From: JBDTSW01 sp963758845
Lineage (GTDB): Bacteria; Actinomycetota; Thermoleophilia; Solirubrobacterales; 70-9
DNA: 64,000 nt
Assembly (NCBI GenBank): GCA_963758845.1
Contig: CAVWWX010000002.1
Coordinates: forward strand, 1,178,001-1,242,000
Direction: 5' to 3'
Made by a program: the position numbers and the translations under genes. Shown piece after piece: positions 53,220 through 62,292 of the stretch. Position 1 is the first letter of the stretch; every line of letters starts with the position of its first letter. A model generated the notes under the pieces. That model was given only the letters and a program-made list of their open reading frames with translations, was not told where the DNA came from and did not search any database.

Positions 53220-54046
53220 GCCGTGATCTTATTTTCGCCGGTCTCGGCCCGCCCGCCGGCGGTGATCCGCCGGACCACGGCGGCGGTCTCGTCCGGCCGG
53301 CTGACCCAGCCGTCGGCGATCTGGGCGACGTTCGCCTCCGGCAGCAGACGCCCGACGACCTCGGCGAGCTCGGTCCCGGTGGGGAACCAGTTCCCGGTGA
53401 GGCCGTCGGTGACCAGGACCCAGACCTTCTCGCCGGCCGCCCGCGCCTGCTCCAGCGGGTCCACGGAGGCCCAGGCGCGCAGGCGCGCCGCGCCCGCCTC
53501 GGCCGGCACGTGCTCGGCCTGGCCGCTTACCCGCTCGCGCAGCTCGTCGTCCGTCATCTGCTCGTTGGTGGGGCCGACCAGCGCTCGTAGCGCGCCGCGG
53601 TAGTCGGTCTCGACCTGCTGGAGGAGCGCCGACACGACGGCCTCCGAGGTCGCGAGCGTCTCGGCGCCCGTGAAGTTCGCCCGGCCGATCGGGGCTCCGC
53701 CGGGGCAGACGACGGCGGTCACCAGCTCGGGGTGCTCGGCGGCGACCAGCACGCCGCGAACGGGCCCGTCGGCGACCCCCACGATCACCGCCGGCTCTCC
53801 GAGTGCGGCGATCACGGCGGCCAGGTCCCGGGCCGCCGTCTGGAGGTCGTATGGCCCGGTCCGCGTCGACTGGCCGGTGCCGCGGTCGTCGTAGCGCACC
53901 ACGCGGTGGTCGGCCTCGAGCTCGGCGCTCAGGGGCTCGAGCGCCGAGGGATGCATCGACCAGTAGCTGGCGATCACCACGAGCGGGCCCGAGCCGCGTT
54001 CCTCGTAGTGGATCTCGACGCCGTCGTCGACGGTCAGGCGGGGCAT
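53216..54046 (-). CDS. Alpha/beta hydrolase-fold protein with degenerate catalytic residues
   Basis: A 276-residue protein with the fold's usual order: VDDGVEIHYEERGSGPLVVI, the oxyanion-like ASYWSMHPS, RVVRYDDRGTGQSTRTGPYD and the nucleophile elbow VIVGVADGPVRGV. In the elbow the GxSxG serine position is Ala92 (G-V-A-D-G). The C-terminal region where the catalytic His is expected reads ADGWVSRPDETAAVV without a His. A classical esterase activity is therefore unlikely. It may bind a ligand, or use Asp93 in another way. ATG at 54046, divergent from the ferritin-like gene. Confidence 0.8.
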   Translation of the reverse strand: MPRLTVDDGVEIHYEERGSGPLVVIASYWSMHPSALEPLSAELEADHRVVRYDDRGTGQSTRTGPYDLQTAARDLAAVIAALGEPAVIVGVADGPVRGVLVAAEHPELVTAVVCPGGAPIGRANFTGAETLATSEAVVSALLQQVETDYRGALRALVGPTNEQMTDDELRERVSGQAEHVPAEAGAARLRAWASVDPLEQARAAGEKVWVLVTDGLTGNWFPTGTELAEVVGRLLPEANVAQIADGWVSRPDETAAVVRRITAGGRAETGENKITA

Positions 54047-54121
54047 GCGGCCCCGATTGTAGGCGTGGCCCGCCGGGTAACTTGAGAGGGCAATACAGGG
54101 GATCCCAAGGAGGTACCGAGA

Positions 54122-54631
54122 ATGCCCGAGACAGCGACGGCCGGCGACATCATGGCCGAGGAGAACCGCGAGAAACGTGACGAGATCATCGAGCTCCTCG
54201 CCAAGGCCTATTGGATGGAGATAGAGACGGTGATGAGCTACATCGCCAACTCGGTCAACCCCGACGGCGTCCGCGCGATGGAGATCCGCGAGTCGCTCTC
54301 CGAGGACGTCCAGGAGGAGCTGAGCCACGCCCAGCAGTTCGCCGAGCGGATCAAGGAGCTGTACGGGGTCGTCCCCGGATCACTCGAGTTCAGCGCCGAG
54401 CAGTCCTACCTGCAGCCACCCGGCGACCAGGTCGACGTCGTCCACGTCATCCGCGGCGTGATCGAGGCCGAGCAGGGGGCGATCGAGCACTACTCGCGCA
54501 TCATCGAGGAGACGGACGGTGTGGACCCGGTGACGCAGGACATGGTCATCGCGATCCTCCACGACGAGCAGGGGCACAAGCGCCTGTTCGAGGGGTTCCT
54601 GCGCGAGTACGAGAAGGAAGGGCTCGCCTAG
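54122..54631 (+). CDS. Ferritin-like (bacterioferritin/Dps-type) diiron protein
   Basis: A 169-residue four-helix-bundle protein. Helix A is LAKAYWMEIETVMSYIAN, helix B is EELSHAQQFAERIKEL with an ExxH pair (E66, H69), and helix C is RGVIEAEQGAIEHYSRIIEE with Glu116. Helix D is AILHDEQGHKRLFEGFL with a second ExxH (E149, H152). These residues could form an intact ferroxidase-type diiron site, so a role in iron storage or oxidative defence is likely. ATG at 54122 has a perfect AAGGAGG at 54107-54113. Confidence 0.87.
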   Translation: MPETATAGDIMAEENREKRDEIIELLAKAYWMEIETVMSYIANSVNPDGVRAMEIRESLSEDVQEELSHAQQFAERIKELYGVVPGSLEFSAEQSYLQPPGDQVDVVHVIRGVIEAEQGAIEHYSRIIEETDGVDPVTQDMVIAILHDEQGHKRLFEGFLREYEKEGLA

Positions 54632-54634
54632 GGC

Positions 54635-57600
54635 CTACGACGCGGGCACGGCACTGCGGGCGAGCCGCGCAAGGTGAGCGACGCCGTAGCGCTCGGCCTC
54701 CTCGGCGGCCACCTCGAGCGCCTCCGCCGCGGCCGTGTCCTCGCCGTCATGGGCGAGGACCAGCCCGCGGATGTACTCGCAGCGCGCGCCGTCGAGCGGG
54801 CGCCCGAGCTCCAGCCACGCGCTGCGCGCCTCGGCCAGCTGCACCGACCCGGCTTCATGGTCGGCGTTGACGGCGCCCGCGGCCTCGAGGCTGGCGGCCT
54901 TCCCGACCGGATAGCGCAGTCGCTCGGCCAGTCGGCTCGCCTCCTCGGCGGCCTCCGTCGCGGCCTCCGTGCGGCCGGCCTGCATCAGGGTCAGCGCCCT
55001 GGCCGAGATCGCCTCGACGGACTGCGCCACCAACCCGGCGCGCTCACAGATGTCCAGCGCGCGTGAGAGCTCGGTGTCGGCCTCGGAGTAGTCGCCGCGC
55101 TGGCGCAGCGAGGCGGCCAGCCAGAACAGCGCCTGGAAGGCGACCTCCGAGCGGCCGACCTGCTCGGCGAGGTCGGCGGCTCGGTTCAAGAGCTCGGCGG
55201 AGGCGTCGAAGTCGCCCTCGCGCCAGCGCAGCGCGCCCCGCATCACATAGGGGAAGCAGAGCTTCCCGGTAAGCCCCTCGCGCTCGGCCAGCGAGGCCGA
55301 GGCGTCGGTCTCGCGCTCGACCGCCTCCCAGTCGCCGCGGTGGCCGGCGAGCTGCGCCAAGGCAGCGTGCAGCTCGACCTGCGACGGGAGGTCGCCCGTC
55401 TCCTCCGCCAGGCCGAGCGCCTGCTCGTAGGCGGTCGCGGCCTCGGCGTAGTCGGCCTCCGAGACCTCGAGGTGGTAGCCAAGGGTGAGCAGCGCTCGCA
55501 CCGCCTCTGCGGGGTCGGACTCGCGGGCGAGCTCGACCGAGCGCTCCAAGTTCTCCCGCGCGCGCTCCGAGTCGCCGATGCGCCCGAACACCCGGCCGAA
55601 GATGCCGTGGGCGCGGCTGGCCGCGGCGGCCTCCTCCAGGCGCTCCGCCAGCCGCAGGGCCTTCTCCGACGCGTAGATCGCCAGCATGTTGTCGCCGGTG
55701 TGCATGTAAAGCGAGGCGGCCTCCTCGTACAGGCGCACCAGCTCCAGGCACGGTGGCCCGTCCTTCAGCAGGTCGATGCCGCGCTGGTAGTGCTCGATCG
55801 AGCCCTCGCGGTCGCCCTTGTGCCACAGGGCCGCGCCGATCTTGCGATGCAGGTCGCCCACCCGCTGCAGGTTCTCCTCGCCGCGGTGGTGCTCGAGGCA
55901 GTCCTCCCAGACGCCGGTCGCCTGGTCCACCCGGCCCAGGCGGAGGGCCACGTCGCCCAGCTTCTCGGCGATCCGCGCCCGGGGCTCGGGGGAGAGCCCG
56001 CGCAGGGCGAGCGCCTGCTCGTAGTGCCCCAGGGCCTCCTGGTTCGAGTAGATCCCCGCGGCGCTGTCGCCAGCCGACTCCAGCGCCTCGCGTGCCTTCC
56101 CGGCGATCCGGTCGAGCTCGGCGTCCTCCAGGCCGGCGTCGGAGCCCAGCGCCGCGGCGCGGCCGTAATGGTCGGCGACCATCGCCACGACACCCTCCGA
56201 GCGGTCGGCCGACCTGGTCTCGATGAACTCGCCGACCTCCGCGTGGCGGCGCGCGCGGACGGACTTCGGCAACGTCGAGTAGGCGACGTCGCGGATCAGA
56301 ACGTGCTTGAAGGCGTACTCGTGCTCGCCGGCGAGGCGGCTGCCGGCCGTGGGGATGATGAGGTCCTTGTCCTGGAGCGAGGCCAGGGTGTCGTTCAGCT
56401 CGACCGCGGGGTCGCCGCGTGCTCCCAGCGAGCCCTCCCAGAAGGTATGGCCGACGACCGAGGCGTTCTGCAGCACCAGCCGTTCGTCGGCACGCAACGA
56501 GTCGAGTCGAGCCGCGAGCACCGAGTGGACCGTCTCGGGCAGGATCTGCGTGTCGGGCGAGCCCTCCTCGATGATCCGGTTGACCATCTCCTCGGCGAAC
56601 AGCGGGTTCCCGCCCGAGCGCTCGGCGACCTGGCGCAGGAGCTCGCCCTTGCCGTTGCCCCCGCCCGCGTCCGGGAAGAGGGCGCCTACCAGCTCCCGGG
56701 CCCGGTCCGGGCCCAGTGGGTCGAGCGCGATCGTGGTTGCGTTGCGCCGCCCGCCGCCCCATCCGGGCCGGCGGTCGAGCAGCTCGTCACGCGCGAGGGC
56801 GATCAACAGCAGCGGCCCACGGACCCAGCGAGCGAGGTACTCGAGTAGGTCCAGCATGCCCTCGTCGGCCCAGTGGATGTCCTCGATCGCCAGCACCAGC
56901 GGCTTCTGCAGGCACGCCCCCTCGATCAGCGAGCGCACGGCCGAGAAGATCCGGTCGCGCATGGCCTGGGGGTCCTCGGAGTCCAAGCCCAGGGACGAGA
57001 CGACCTCGGAGGGGATCTCGATGCCGAGCGGCCTGGCGATCAGCGCGGCGACGCGCTCGGGCGGCTCCTCGGTGACCTCCTCGGAGACCAGCGACGCGAC
57101 GCCGCTGCTCAGCTTCCCCCACGCGAGCTCCGAGTCGTCCGTGTCGACGATCTCGAACTGCCCTCGGATCACCTCGCCCAGCGCCCAGTAGGCGAGGCTG
57201 GTGCCGTAGGCGGGGCAGTGCCCCAGCCGCATCAGCGGCTGGGCCGGGCTCTCGGCCACCTCCGATGCCAGCTCGCGCAGCAGCCGGCTCTTGCCGACGC
57301 CGGCCTGTCCCATCACGGTGACCATGTGCGGGCGGCCCTCCTTGACGACCCGGTCGAACAGCGACAGCAGCAGCGTCGACTCGTCCTCGCGGCCGATCAG
57401 GGGGGTCGCCGCCCGCGCGATCCGCGTGGGCGTCGCGACGGTCACTCGCACCGCCTCCCAGGCCGGCACGAGCTCGGCCTTGCCCTTCAGCTCCAGCGGC
57501 TCCAGCTCGTCGTACTCGATCGCGGTGCGAGTGAGGCGGCGGGTGATCTCGCCGACGGTGACGCTCCCGGGCCGCGCGGCGCCCTGAAGGCGCGCCGCGA

Positions 57601-58249
57601 CGTTCACGGGGTCGCCCATCACGGTGTAGTCGCGCCCCACCTGACCCGCGAGGACCTCGCCGGAGTTGATCCCCACCCGCAGCAGGAACGAGGCGTCGGT
57701 GACGTCGGCGATGTCGGCGTTGATCTCGTCCATCGCGCGCTGCATGGCGAGGCCGGCGCGGACGGCGCGCTCGGGATCGTCCTCGTGCGACACCGGCGCG
57801 CCGAAGACCGCCATCACGTTGTCGCCGATGTACTTGTCGACCCGACCGCCGTAGCGGTCGACCTCCTGCCCCAAGCGCTGTAGCGCCCGGTCGACCATCG
57901 ACTTGACCTGCTCGGGATCCATCCGCTCCGCGACCGCGGTGTAGCCCGAGAGGTCGGCGAAGAGGATCGTGGCCTTGCGACGTTCCTCGGGCAGGCCGGC
58001 GGCGGCGCCGGGGGGCGCCAGATCGGGCCTGAAGGGGCCGGCCGGCGAGGGCGGGGCGGGCGTCGCACTCGCGGCGCCGGCCGGGGCCCCCAGGCCGTTA
58101 CCGCACTCGATGCAGAACTTCGCGCCCGGAGGGTTCTCCGTGCCGCACTTCTCGCAGGCCACCGCCAGGGCGGCGCCGCACGACATGCAGAAGCGCGCCC
58201 GCTCGGGATTGCGGGTGCCGCACGCTTCGCACGCGACCTCTCCAGCCAC
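54635..58249 (-). CDS. Zinc-ribbon adenylate/guanylate cyclase with AAA ATPase and TPR repeats
   Basis: Giant regulatory protein of 1204 residues. Two zinc ribbons (Cys 7, 10, 21, 24 and 32, 35, 46, 49) are followed by a Pro/Ala linker. The class III cyclase domain begins near residue 90. It contains KATILFADLSGYTAVAERMD (metal Asp99), VDKYIGDNVMAVFGAPVS (Lys139, metal Asp143) and YTVMGDPVNVAARLQ, so it looks catalytically complete and adenylate-type. An AAA/NB-ARC-like ATPase with Walker A GQAGVGKSRLLRELA and Walker B LVLAIEDIHWADEG follows. More than 400 residues of TPR-like repeats follow it. No DNA-binding domain is present. GTG at 58249 is the chosen start because it precedes the first zinc ribbon. 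Confidence 0.9.
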   Translation of the reverse strand: MAGEVACEACGTRNPERARFCMSCGAALAVACEKCGTENPPGAKFCIECGNGLGAPAGAASATPAPPSPAGPFRPDLAPPGAAAGLPEERRKATILFADLSGYTAVAERMDPEQVKSMVDRALQRLGQEVDRYGGRVDKYIGDNVMAVFGAPVSHEDDPERAVRAGLAMQRAMDEINADIADVTDASFLLRVGINSGEVLAGQVGRDYTVMGDPVNVAARLQGAARPGSVTVGEITRRLTRTAIEYDELEPLELKGKAELVPAWEAVRVTVATPTRIARAATPLIGREDESTLLLSLFDRVVKEGRPHMVTVMGQAGVGKSRLLRELASEVAESPAQPLMRLGHCPAYGTSLAYWALGEVIRGQFEIVDTDDSELAWGKLSSGVASLVSEEVTEEPPERVAALIARPLGIEIPSEVVSSLGLDSEDPQAMRDRIFSAVRSLIEGACLQKPLVLAIEDIHWADEGMLDLLEYLARWVRGPLLLIALARDELLDRRPGWGGGRRNATTIALDPLGPDRARELVGALFPDAGGGNGKGELLRQVAERSGGNPLFAEEMVNRIIEEGSPDTQILPETVHSVLAARLDSLRADERLVLQNASVVGHTFWEGSLGARGDPAVELNDTLASLQDKDLIIPTAGSRLAGEHEYAFKHVLIRDVAYSTLPKSVRARRHAEVGEFIETRSADRSEGVVAMVADHYGRAAALGSDAGLEDAELDRIAGKAREALESAGDSAAGIYSNQEALGHYEQALALRGLSPEPRARIAEKLGDVALRLGRVDQATGVWEDCLEHHRGEENLQRVGDLHRKIGAALWHKGDREGSIEHYQRGIDLLKDGPPCLELVRLYEEAASLYMHTGDNMLAIYASEKALRLAERLEEAAAASRAHGIFGRVFGRIGDSERARENLERSVELARESDPAEAVRALLTLGYHLEVSEADYAEAATAYEQALGLAEETGDLPSQVELHAALAQLAGHRGDWEAVERETDASASLAEREGLTGKLCFPYVMRGALRWREGDFDASAELLNRAADLAEQVGRSEVAFQALFWLAASLRQRGDYSEADTELSRALDICERAGLVAQSVEAISARALTLMQAGRTEAATEAAEEASRLAERLRYPVGKAASLEAAGAVNADHEAGSVQLAEARSAWLELGRPLDGARCEYIRGLVLAHDGEDTAAAEALEVAAEEAERYGVAHLARLARSAVPAS

Positions 58250-58326
58250 GTGCTGAACGATACGCGGGCGCCGATCGCGCCATGTGAGATGCGTCACACC
58301 TGCAGGCGGGCTGGCGGGCGTACCGG

Positions 58327-58662
58327 CTACTCGATCGGGATGTCCTCGATCCGGGGGCCGTGGCGCTGACCGTCCGGGTCGCGCCGCTCCAGGTAGTGGT
58401 CGATCAGCGAGCGCAGCGTCATCAGCGCCTCGCGCTGGACCGAGGACCATTGTTCGCGGAGCTCAGGGGTCGCGTTGGCGCGAAGCACGTCGGCCAGCCG
58501 GCAGATCGGACACCAGTCGAGGCACTGTGTCTCGCCGTCGGCGACGTGGTCTCGCAGAGCATCGAACGTCGCGCCGTCGGCGAACGCCTCGCCCACCAGC
58601 CGGGTCCAGTCGCCAGCCGGGCCGGGGGCCTCGGCGAACGGATCCTCATGCGGGTCGGCCAT
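58327..58662 (-). CDS. Small protein with CxxxCxxC motif, partner of ArsA-type ATPase
   Basis: A 111-residue acidic protein, helical by composition, with a QCLDWCPICRLADVLR motif (Cys 47, 51 and 54). It ends QRHGPRIEDIPIE. The three close cysteines could bind a metal or thiol. It starts 2 bp after the ArsA-type ATPase stop, so the two are co-translated and probably work together. I do not recognise the family by name. Confidence 0.72.
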   Translation of the reverse strand: MADPHEDPFAEAPGPAGDWTRLVGEAFADGATFDALRDHVADGETQCLDWCPICRLADVLRANATPELREQWSSVQREALMTLRSLIDHYLERRDPDGQRHGPRIEDIPIE

Positions 58663-58664
58663 CC

Positions 58665-59840
58665 TCAGTCCTCGGTCGAGAAGGCCACCAGGAGCGAGCC
58701 GTCCTCGAGCTTCGCCTTCGTGGGCGTCCGCCTGGCCAGCGCCGGCGGGAGGATGATGGTCCGGCGCTCGCGGCCGGCCGAGACGACCAGCTCCTGGTCG
58801 ACCTTCTTGACGGAGATCTCGTCGCGCTCGGCGAACGGCACGGCGACCCGGAGCGTAGTGGTGCCGTTGTCGGAGGTGATCTCCCTGGCGAGCCCCGAAT
58901 ACATCAGCGCCGCGGGGTCGTCGTCGCCGAAAAGCTCGCCCGCCAGGCGGTCGAGCATCTCGGGCCCGATCACCTCGACCTCGAGGTAGGGGGCCGTTAT
59001 TACCGGCACCGGGGCGAACCCCTGATAGACGTCGGCCAGCCGCTCGTGCTGGCGGGCCTGCCACTCGCCGAAATAGCCGCCCGCCAGCTCGGCGGGGAAG
59101 ATGCGGTTGACGACGACGGCGTCGGTGAGGTAGCCGTAGAGGTTCAGGTAGGTAAAGGTCCGCTGCGCCTCGCGGATGACCATCCGGTCGGGGTTCATCA
59201 CCAGGCGGATCGATGCGTGCCGGCGGTCCCGGAGGATCTCGTTCATCGAGATCAGGTTCCGCACCAGGCCCTGGACGTCGGTGAAGACGTCCTCCGTCGG
59301 CAGCTGGACGTCCAGGAGCGACCGTGCCAAGGGCCTCGCCGCGGCGACGACGCGTCGCTCCCAGGGGAACACCTTCTCCAGCCACCAGCGGGCGATGTCG
59401 GGGAACGAGAGCAGCCGCAGGGTCTCGCCTGTTGGCGCGCAGTCCACGACGATCACGTCGAACTCGCCCGAGGCGTGGTGGCGCTTGATCTGGAGCAGGC
59501 TGAACAGCTCGTCCATCCCGGGCGGCACGGTCAGCTCCTCGGCCGCGACGTCCATGACGCCGCGGTCGGAGAGCAGCTGGCCCAGCCACCGCTGGACCGC
59601 GCCCCAGTTCTGCTCCATCTCGCGCTGAGCCTGGACCTCCTGGCCCCAGAGCCGGTCCGCGAGCGGCGTCGGGTCGGGGCCCAGCGGGGCCTCGAGCGAG
59701 TCCGAGAGGCTATGCGCCGGGTCCGTCGAGAGCACCACGGTGCGCAGTCCGGAGGCGGCGCAGCGGCGCGCGGTAGCGGCCGCGACGCTGGTCTTGCCAA
59801 CGCCGCCCTTGCCGGTATAGAGGATCGTCCGGGGGGCCAT
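58665..59840 (-). CDS. ArsA/Get3-type ATPase
   Basis: P-loop ATPase of 391 residues. The deviant Walker A is ILYTGKGGVGKTSVAAATAR, switch I is VVLSTDPAHSLSDSL, and switch II is VIVVDCAPTGETLRLLSFPD. The C-terminal part ends in a beta-rich segment (ERRTIILPPALARRTPTKAK) like a small heat-shock fold that is common in actinobacterial members. No arsenical pump gene is nearby, so an arsenite role is doubtful, and a chaperone- or sorting-like role is equally possible. ATG at 59840 is preferred; an in-frame ATG at 59864 exists. Confidence 0.88.
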   Translation of the reverse strand: MAPRTILYTGKGGVGKTSVAAATARRCAASGLRTVVLSTDPAHSLSDSLEAPLGPDPTPLADRLWGQEVQAQREMEQNWGAVQRWLGQLLSDRGVMDVAAEELTVPPGMDELFSLLQIKRHHASGEFDVIVVDCAPTGETLRLLSFPDIARWWLEKVFPWERRVVAAARPLARSLLDVQLPTEDVFTDVQGLVRNLISMNEILRDRRHASIRLVMNPDRMVIREAQRTFTYLNLYGYLTDAVVVNRIFPAELAGGYFGEWQARQHERLADVYQGFAPVPVITAPYLEVEVIGPEMLDRLAGELFGDDDPAALMYSGLAREITSDNGTTTLRVAVPFAERDEISVKKVDQELVVSAGRERRTIILPPALARRTPTKAKLEDGSLLVAFSTED

Positions 59841-59907
59841 AGGGGTGGGGCAGGGTACCTCCATGAGCCGAAATCGACTCCGCTACTCTGCCCGCGACCT
59901 GGAAACG

Positions 59908-61032
59908 ATGACTGGAGAAACCTTGACCCGTACCCGTTCCCTTTTCGCGGCCGCCATGCTGGCGCTCGCCGTACCGGCAGCCATCGCGGGCTGCGGCAGC
60001 GACGACGGAGGCGACGAGGATCCGCAGGCCGTTATCGATGCGACGTTCAACAACGACGAGCAGGTCTCGAGCGGCGTGCTCGACATTTCGATCGACGCCT
60101 CGGCGGGCGACCAGGGGAGCTTCACCGCCTCGCTGAGCGGCCCGTTCCAAGGGGACCCCGACAACCCCACGGCGCTGCCTCAGCTGGACTGGGATGGATC
60201 GCTGAGTGGCGAGGGCGCGGGTCAGAGCGTCGACTTCGAGGGCGGCATCGTCGTCAGCGAGGACAACGCGTTCGTGGAGTACGGCGGTGAGACGTACGAG
60301 GTCGGCGCCGAGACCTTCGCCCAGTTCAAGGAGGCCGCGGAGGCCTCCGCGGCCCAGGCCGAGGACAGCGCGGAGGGCGAGGACGCCGCCGCGTCGTTCC
60401 AGGAGGGCTGCGAACAGGCGATCGAGGCGCAGGGCGGCGACCCCGCCGCGTGCGACTTCGACATCGGCTCGTGGTTCACGGACCTGACCAACGAGGGCAC
60501 CGAGGACGCTGGAGGCACCGACTCCGTGCATATCAGCGGCAACGTCGACGTCGCGACGATGCTCGACGACATCTCGGGCCTTGCCACGTCGGTCCCGAAC
60601 GCCCAGGGCCAGGTGGACGAGGCCCAGATCGACCAGGCCGCCGAGGCGATCTCGGAGGCCAGCTTCGATCTCTACAGCGGCGCGGATGACGACATCCTTC
60701 GCCAGCTGGACCTGAACGTGTCTATCGACCCGTCCGCGGTCGAGAGCGCTACCCCCGTCCCGGTGGAGAGCGTCGACCTCGGCCTGTCGATCGGGATCAG
60801 CGATGTCAACGAGGACCAGACGATCGAGGCGCCCAGCGACGCGCTGCCGCTCGAGGACCTGCTCGGCCAGCTCGGCGGGCTCGGTGCGCTCGGCGGGCTC
60901 GGCGGCGCTCCCACCGTCCCCGACCTCGGGGGCGGAGCCGGCGGCGGAGGCAACTCCGACGCCTACCTCGAGTGCATCGCCGAGGCGGGCAGCGACCCGG
61001 ACGCGGCCCAGGCCTGCCTGGACCAGCTCTAG
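59908..61032 (+). CDS. Secreted lipoprotein of unknown function
   Basis: Exported lipoprotein of about 374 residues. A hydrophobic signal (SLFAAAMLALAVPAAIAGC) with lipobox AIAGC is followed by an acidic, Asp/Glu/Ser/Gly-rich body with repeated strand-like segments (SGVLDISIDASAGDQGSFTA, QLDLNVSIDPSAVES, LGLSIGISDVNEDQT). Near the end a Gly/Leu-rich stretch (GGLGALGGLGGAPTVPDLGG) precedes a short two-Cys tail. The beta-strand pattern recalls LppX-like lipid carriers, but that is only a resemblance. The ATG at 59908 is used. A TTG at 59923 with GGAG 6 bp upstream is an equally good start. Divergent from the ArsA-type gene. Confidence 0.8.
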   Translation: MTGETLTRTRSLFAAAMLALAVPAAIAGCGSDDGGDEDPQAVIDATFNNDEQVSSGVLDISIDASAGDQGSFTASLSGPFQGDPDNPTALPQLDWDGSLSGEGAGQSVDFEGGIVVSEDNAFVEYGGETYEVGAETFAQFKEAAEASAAQAEDSAEGEDAAASFQEGCEQAIEAQGGDPAACDFDIGSWFTDLTNEGTEDAGGTDSVHISGNVDVATMLDDISGLATSVPNAQGQVDEAQIDQAAEAISEASFDLYSGADDDILRQLDLNVSIDPSAVESATPVPVESVDLGLSIGISDVNEDQTIEAPSDALPLEDLLGQLGGLGALGGLGGAPTVPDLGGGAGGGGNSDAYLECIAEAGSDPDAAQACLDQL

Positions 61033-61052
61033 CCCGGTCATAGGAGCACCTG

Positions 61053-61087
61053 GCCGAAGGCCCCGGCACCTCGCCGGGGCCTTCGGC
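61053..61087. terminator. Strong hairpin terminator after the lipoprotein gene
   Basis: A perfect 15-bp stem (61053-61067 with 61073-61087) closes the 5-base loop acctc. It is the longest simple hairpin of its kind in the window and separates the lipoprotein gene from the exchanger genes. Confidence 0.85.
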
Positions 61088-61120
61088 GTTCCAATCGCCG
61101 ATAGGTAGGCTCCCGGGCCG

Positions 61121-62275
61121 ATGGCAAGCGGCGCTGGAGGCGGGGGAGACACGGGCGCGCGCGGCGGCCCGCTTCGGTTCCTGCTCTCAGCCCAGGGCTG
61201 GCCCTACCTGCTGACCCCGTTCATCGCGCTCGCCGTCATCCTCGAGCTGACGCACGCGTCGGCGACCGTTATCTTCGTCTGCGCCGCGCTCGGGATCATC
61301 CCCACCGCGGCGCTGATGGGCCTCGCGACCGAGGAGCTCGCGGCCAAGTCGGGCCCGGGCATCGGCGGCTTCCTGAACGTCACCTTCGGCAACGCGGCCG
61401 AGCTGATCATCGCCGTCTTCCTGTTGGCGGAGGGCCTCCAGGAGGTAGTCAAGGCCTCGATCATCGGGTCGATCCTCGGCAACCTGCTGCTGGTTCTGGG
61501 TCTGGCGATGTTCGTCGGCGGCCTGGGCCGCGCGAAGCAGGTCTTCAACCGCACAGCGGCCAACGCCCAGGCGACGATGCTCTTCCTCGCCGTCGCGGCC
61601 CTGATCATGCCCGCGATCTACGCCCTCGTCCAGGGCGGGGGGCTGCCCGGGGTCGACCAGGAGATCGTCGACTATGGCAGCGACCTGGAGGAGCTGTCGA
61701 TCGGCGTCGCGATCGTCCTCGGGATCAGCTACATCGCCGGCCTGATCTTCTCGCTGCGGACCCACAAGGACGTCTTCAACCCACCCTACGAGGAGGAGGA
61801 GCACCAGGGCTTCGGCTGGAGCGTGAGGCGCTCGATCGCGATGCTGGCGATCGCGGGCGTGGCGGTGGGCGTCGTTTCCGAGATCCTCGTCGGCTCGATC
61901 TCGGAGGCCTCCGAGTCGATCGGCATCTCGGAGTTCTTCGTCGGCGTGATCGTGGTCGCGGTGGTGGGTAACGCCGCCGAGCACTGGGTCGCGGTGCTGG
62001 TGGCCCGCAAGGACAAGATGGACCTCGCCGTGAACATCGCCATCGGCTCCGCCGCCCAGATCGCATTGTTCGTGGCGCCGATCCTGGTGCTGCTCTCGTT
62101 CGTGATCGGCCCGAGCCCGATGGCGCTGGCGTTCAACGGCTTCGAGCTGGGCGGTGTCCTGATCGCGGTGCTCATCGCGGCCTACGCGACCCAGGAGGGT
62201 GAGTCGAACTGGTTCGAGGGGATCCAGCTCCTCGCCGTGTACGCCGTCCTCGCGCTCGCGTTCCTGTACGCCTAG
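61121..62275 (+). CDS. Calcium/proton exchanger (Cax family)
   Basis: Cation antiporter of 384 residues with about eleven helices. The two alpha-repeats are clear: GGFLNVTFGNAAELIIAVFL (GNAxE) in the first half and IVVAVVGNAAEHWVAVLVAR in the second, each carrying the acidic residue that binds calcium. The acidic loop YEEEEHQGFGW separates the halves. Expected to export Ca2+ in exchange for protons. ATG at 61121, just after the terminator. The next gene, another exchanger, starts 17 bp downstream. Confidence 0.92.
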   Translation: MASGAGGGGDTGARGGPLRFLLSAQGWPYLLTPFIALAVILELTHASATVIFVCAALGIIPTAALMGLATEELAAKSGPGIGGFLNVTFGNAAELIIAVFLLAEGLQEVVKASIIGSILGNLLLVLGLAMFVGGLGRAKQVFNRTAANAQATMLFLAVAALIMPAIYALVQGGGLPGVDQEIVDYGSDLEELSIGVAIVLGISYIAGLIFSLRTHKDVFNPPYEEEEHQGFGWSVRRSIAMLAIAGVAVGVVSEILVGSISEASESIGISEFFVGVIVVAVVGNAAEHWVAVLVARKDKMDLAVNIAIGSAAQIALFVAPILVLLSFVIGPSPMALAFNGFELGGVLIAVLIAAYATQEGESNWFEGIQLLAVYAVLALAFLYA

Positions 62276-62292
62276 GCGGGTAGAGGCAAGGC

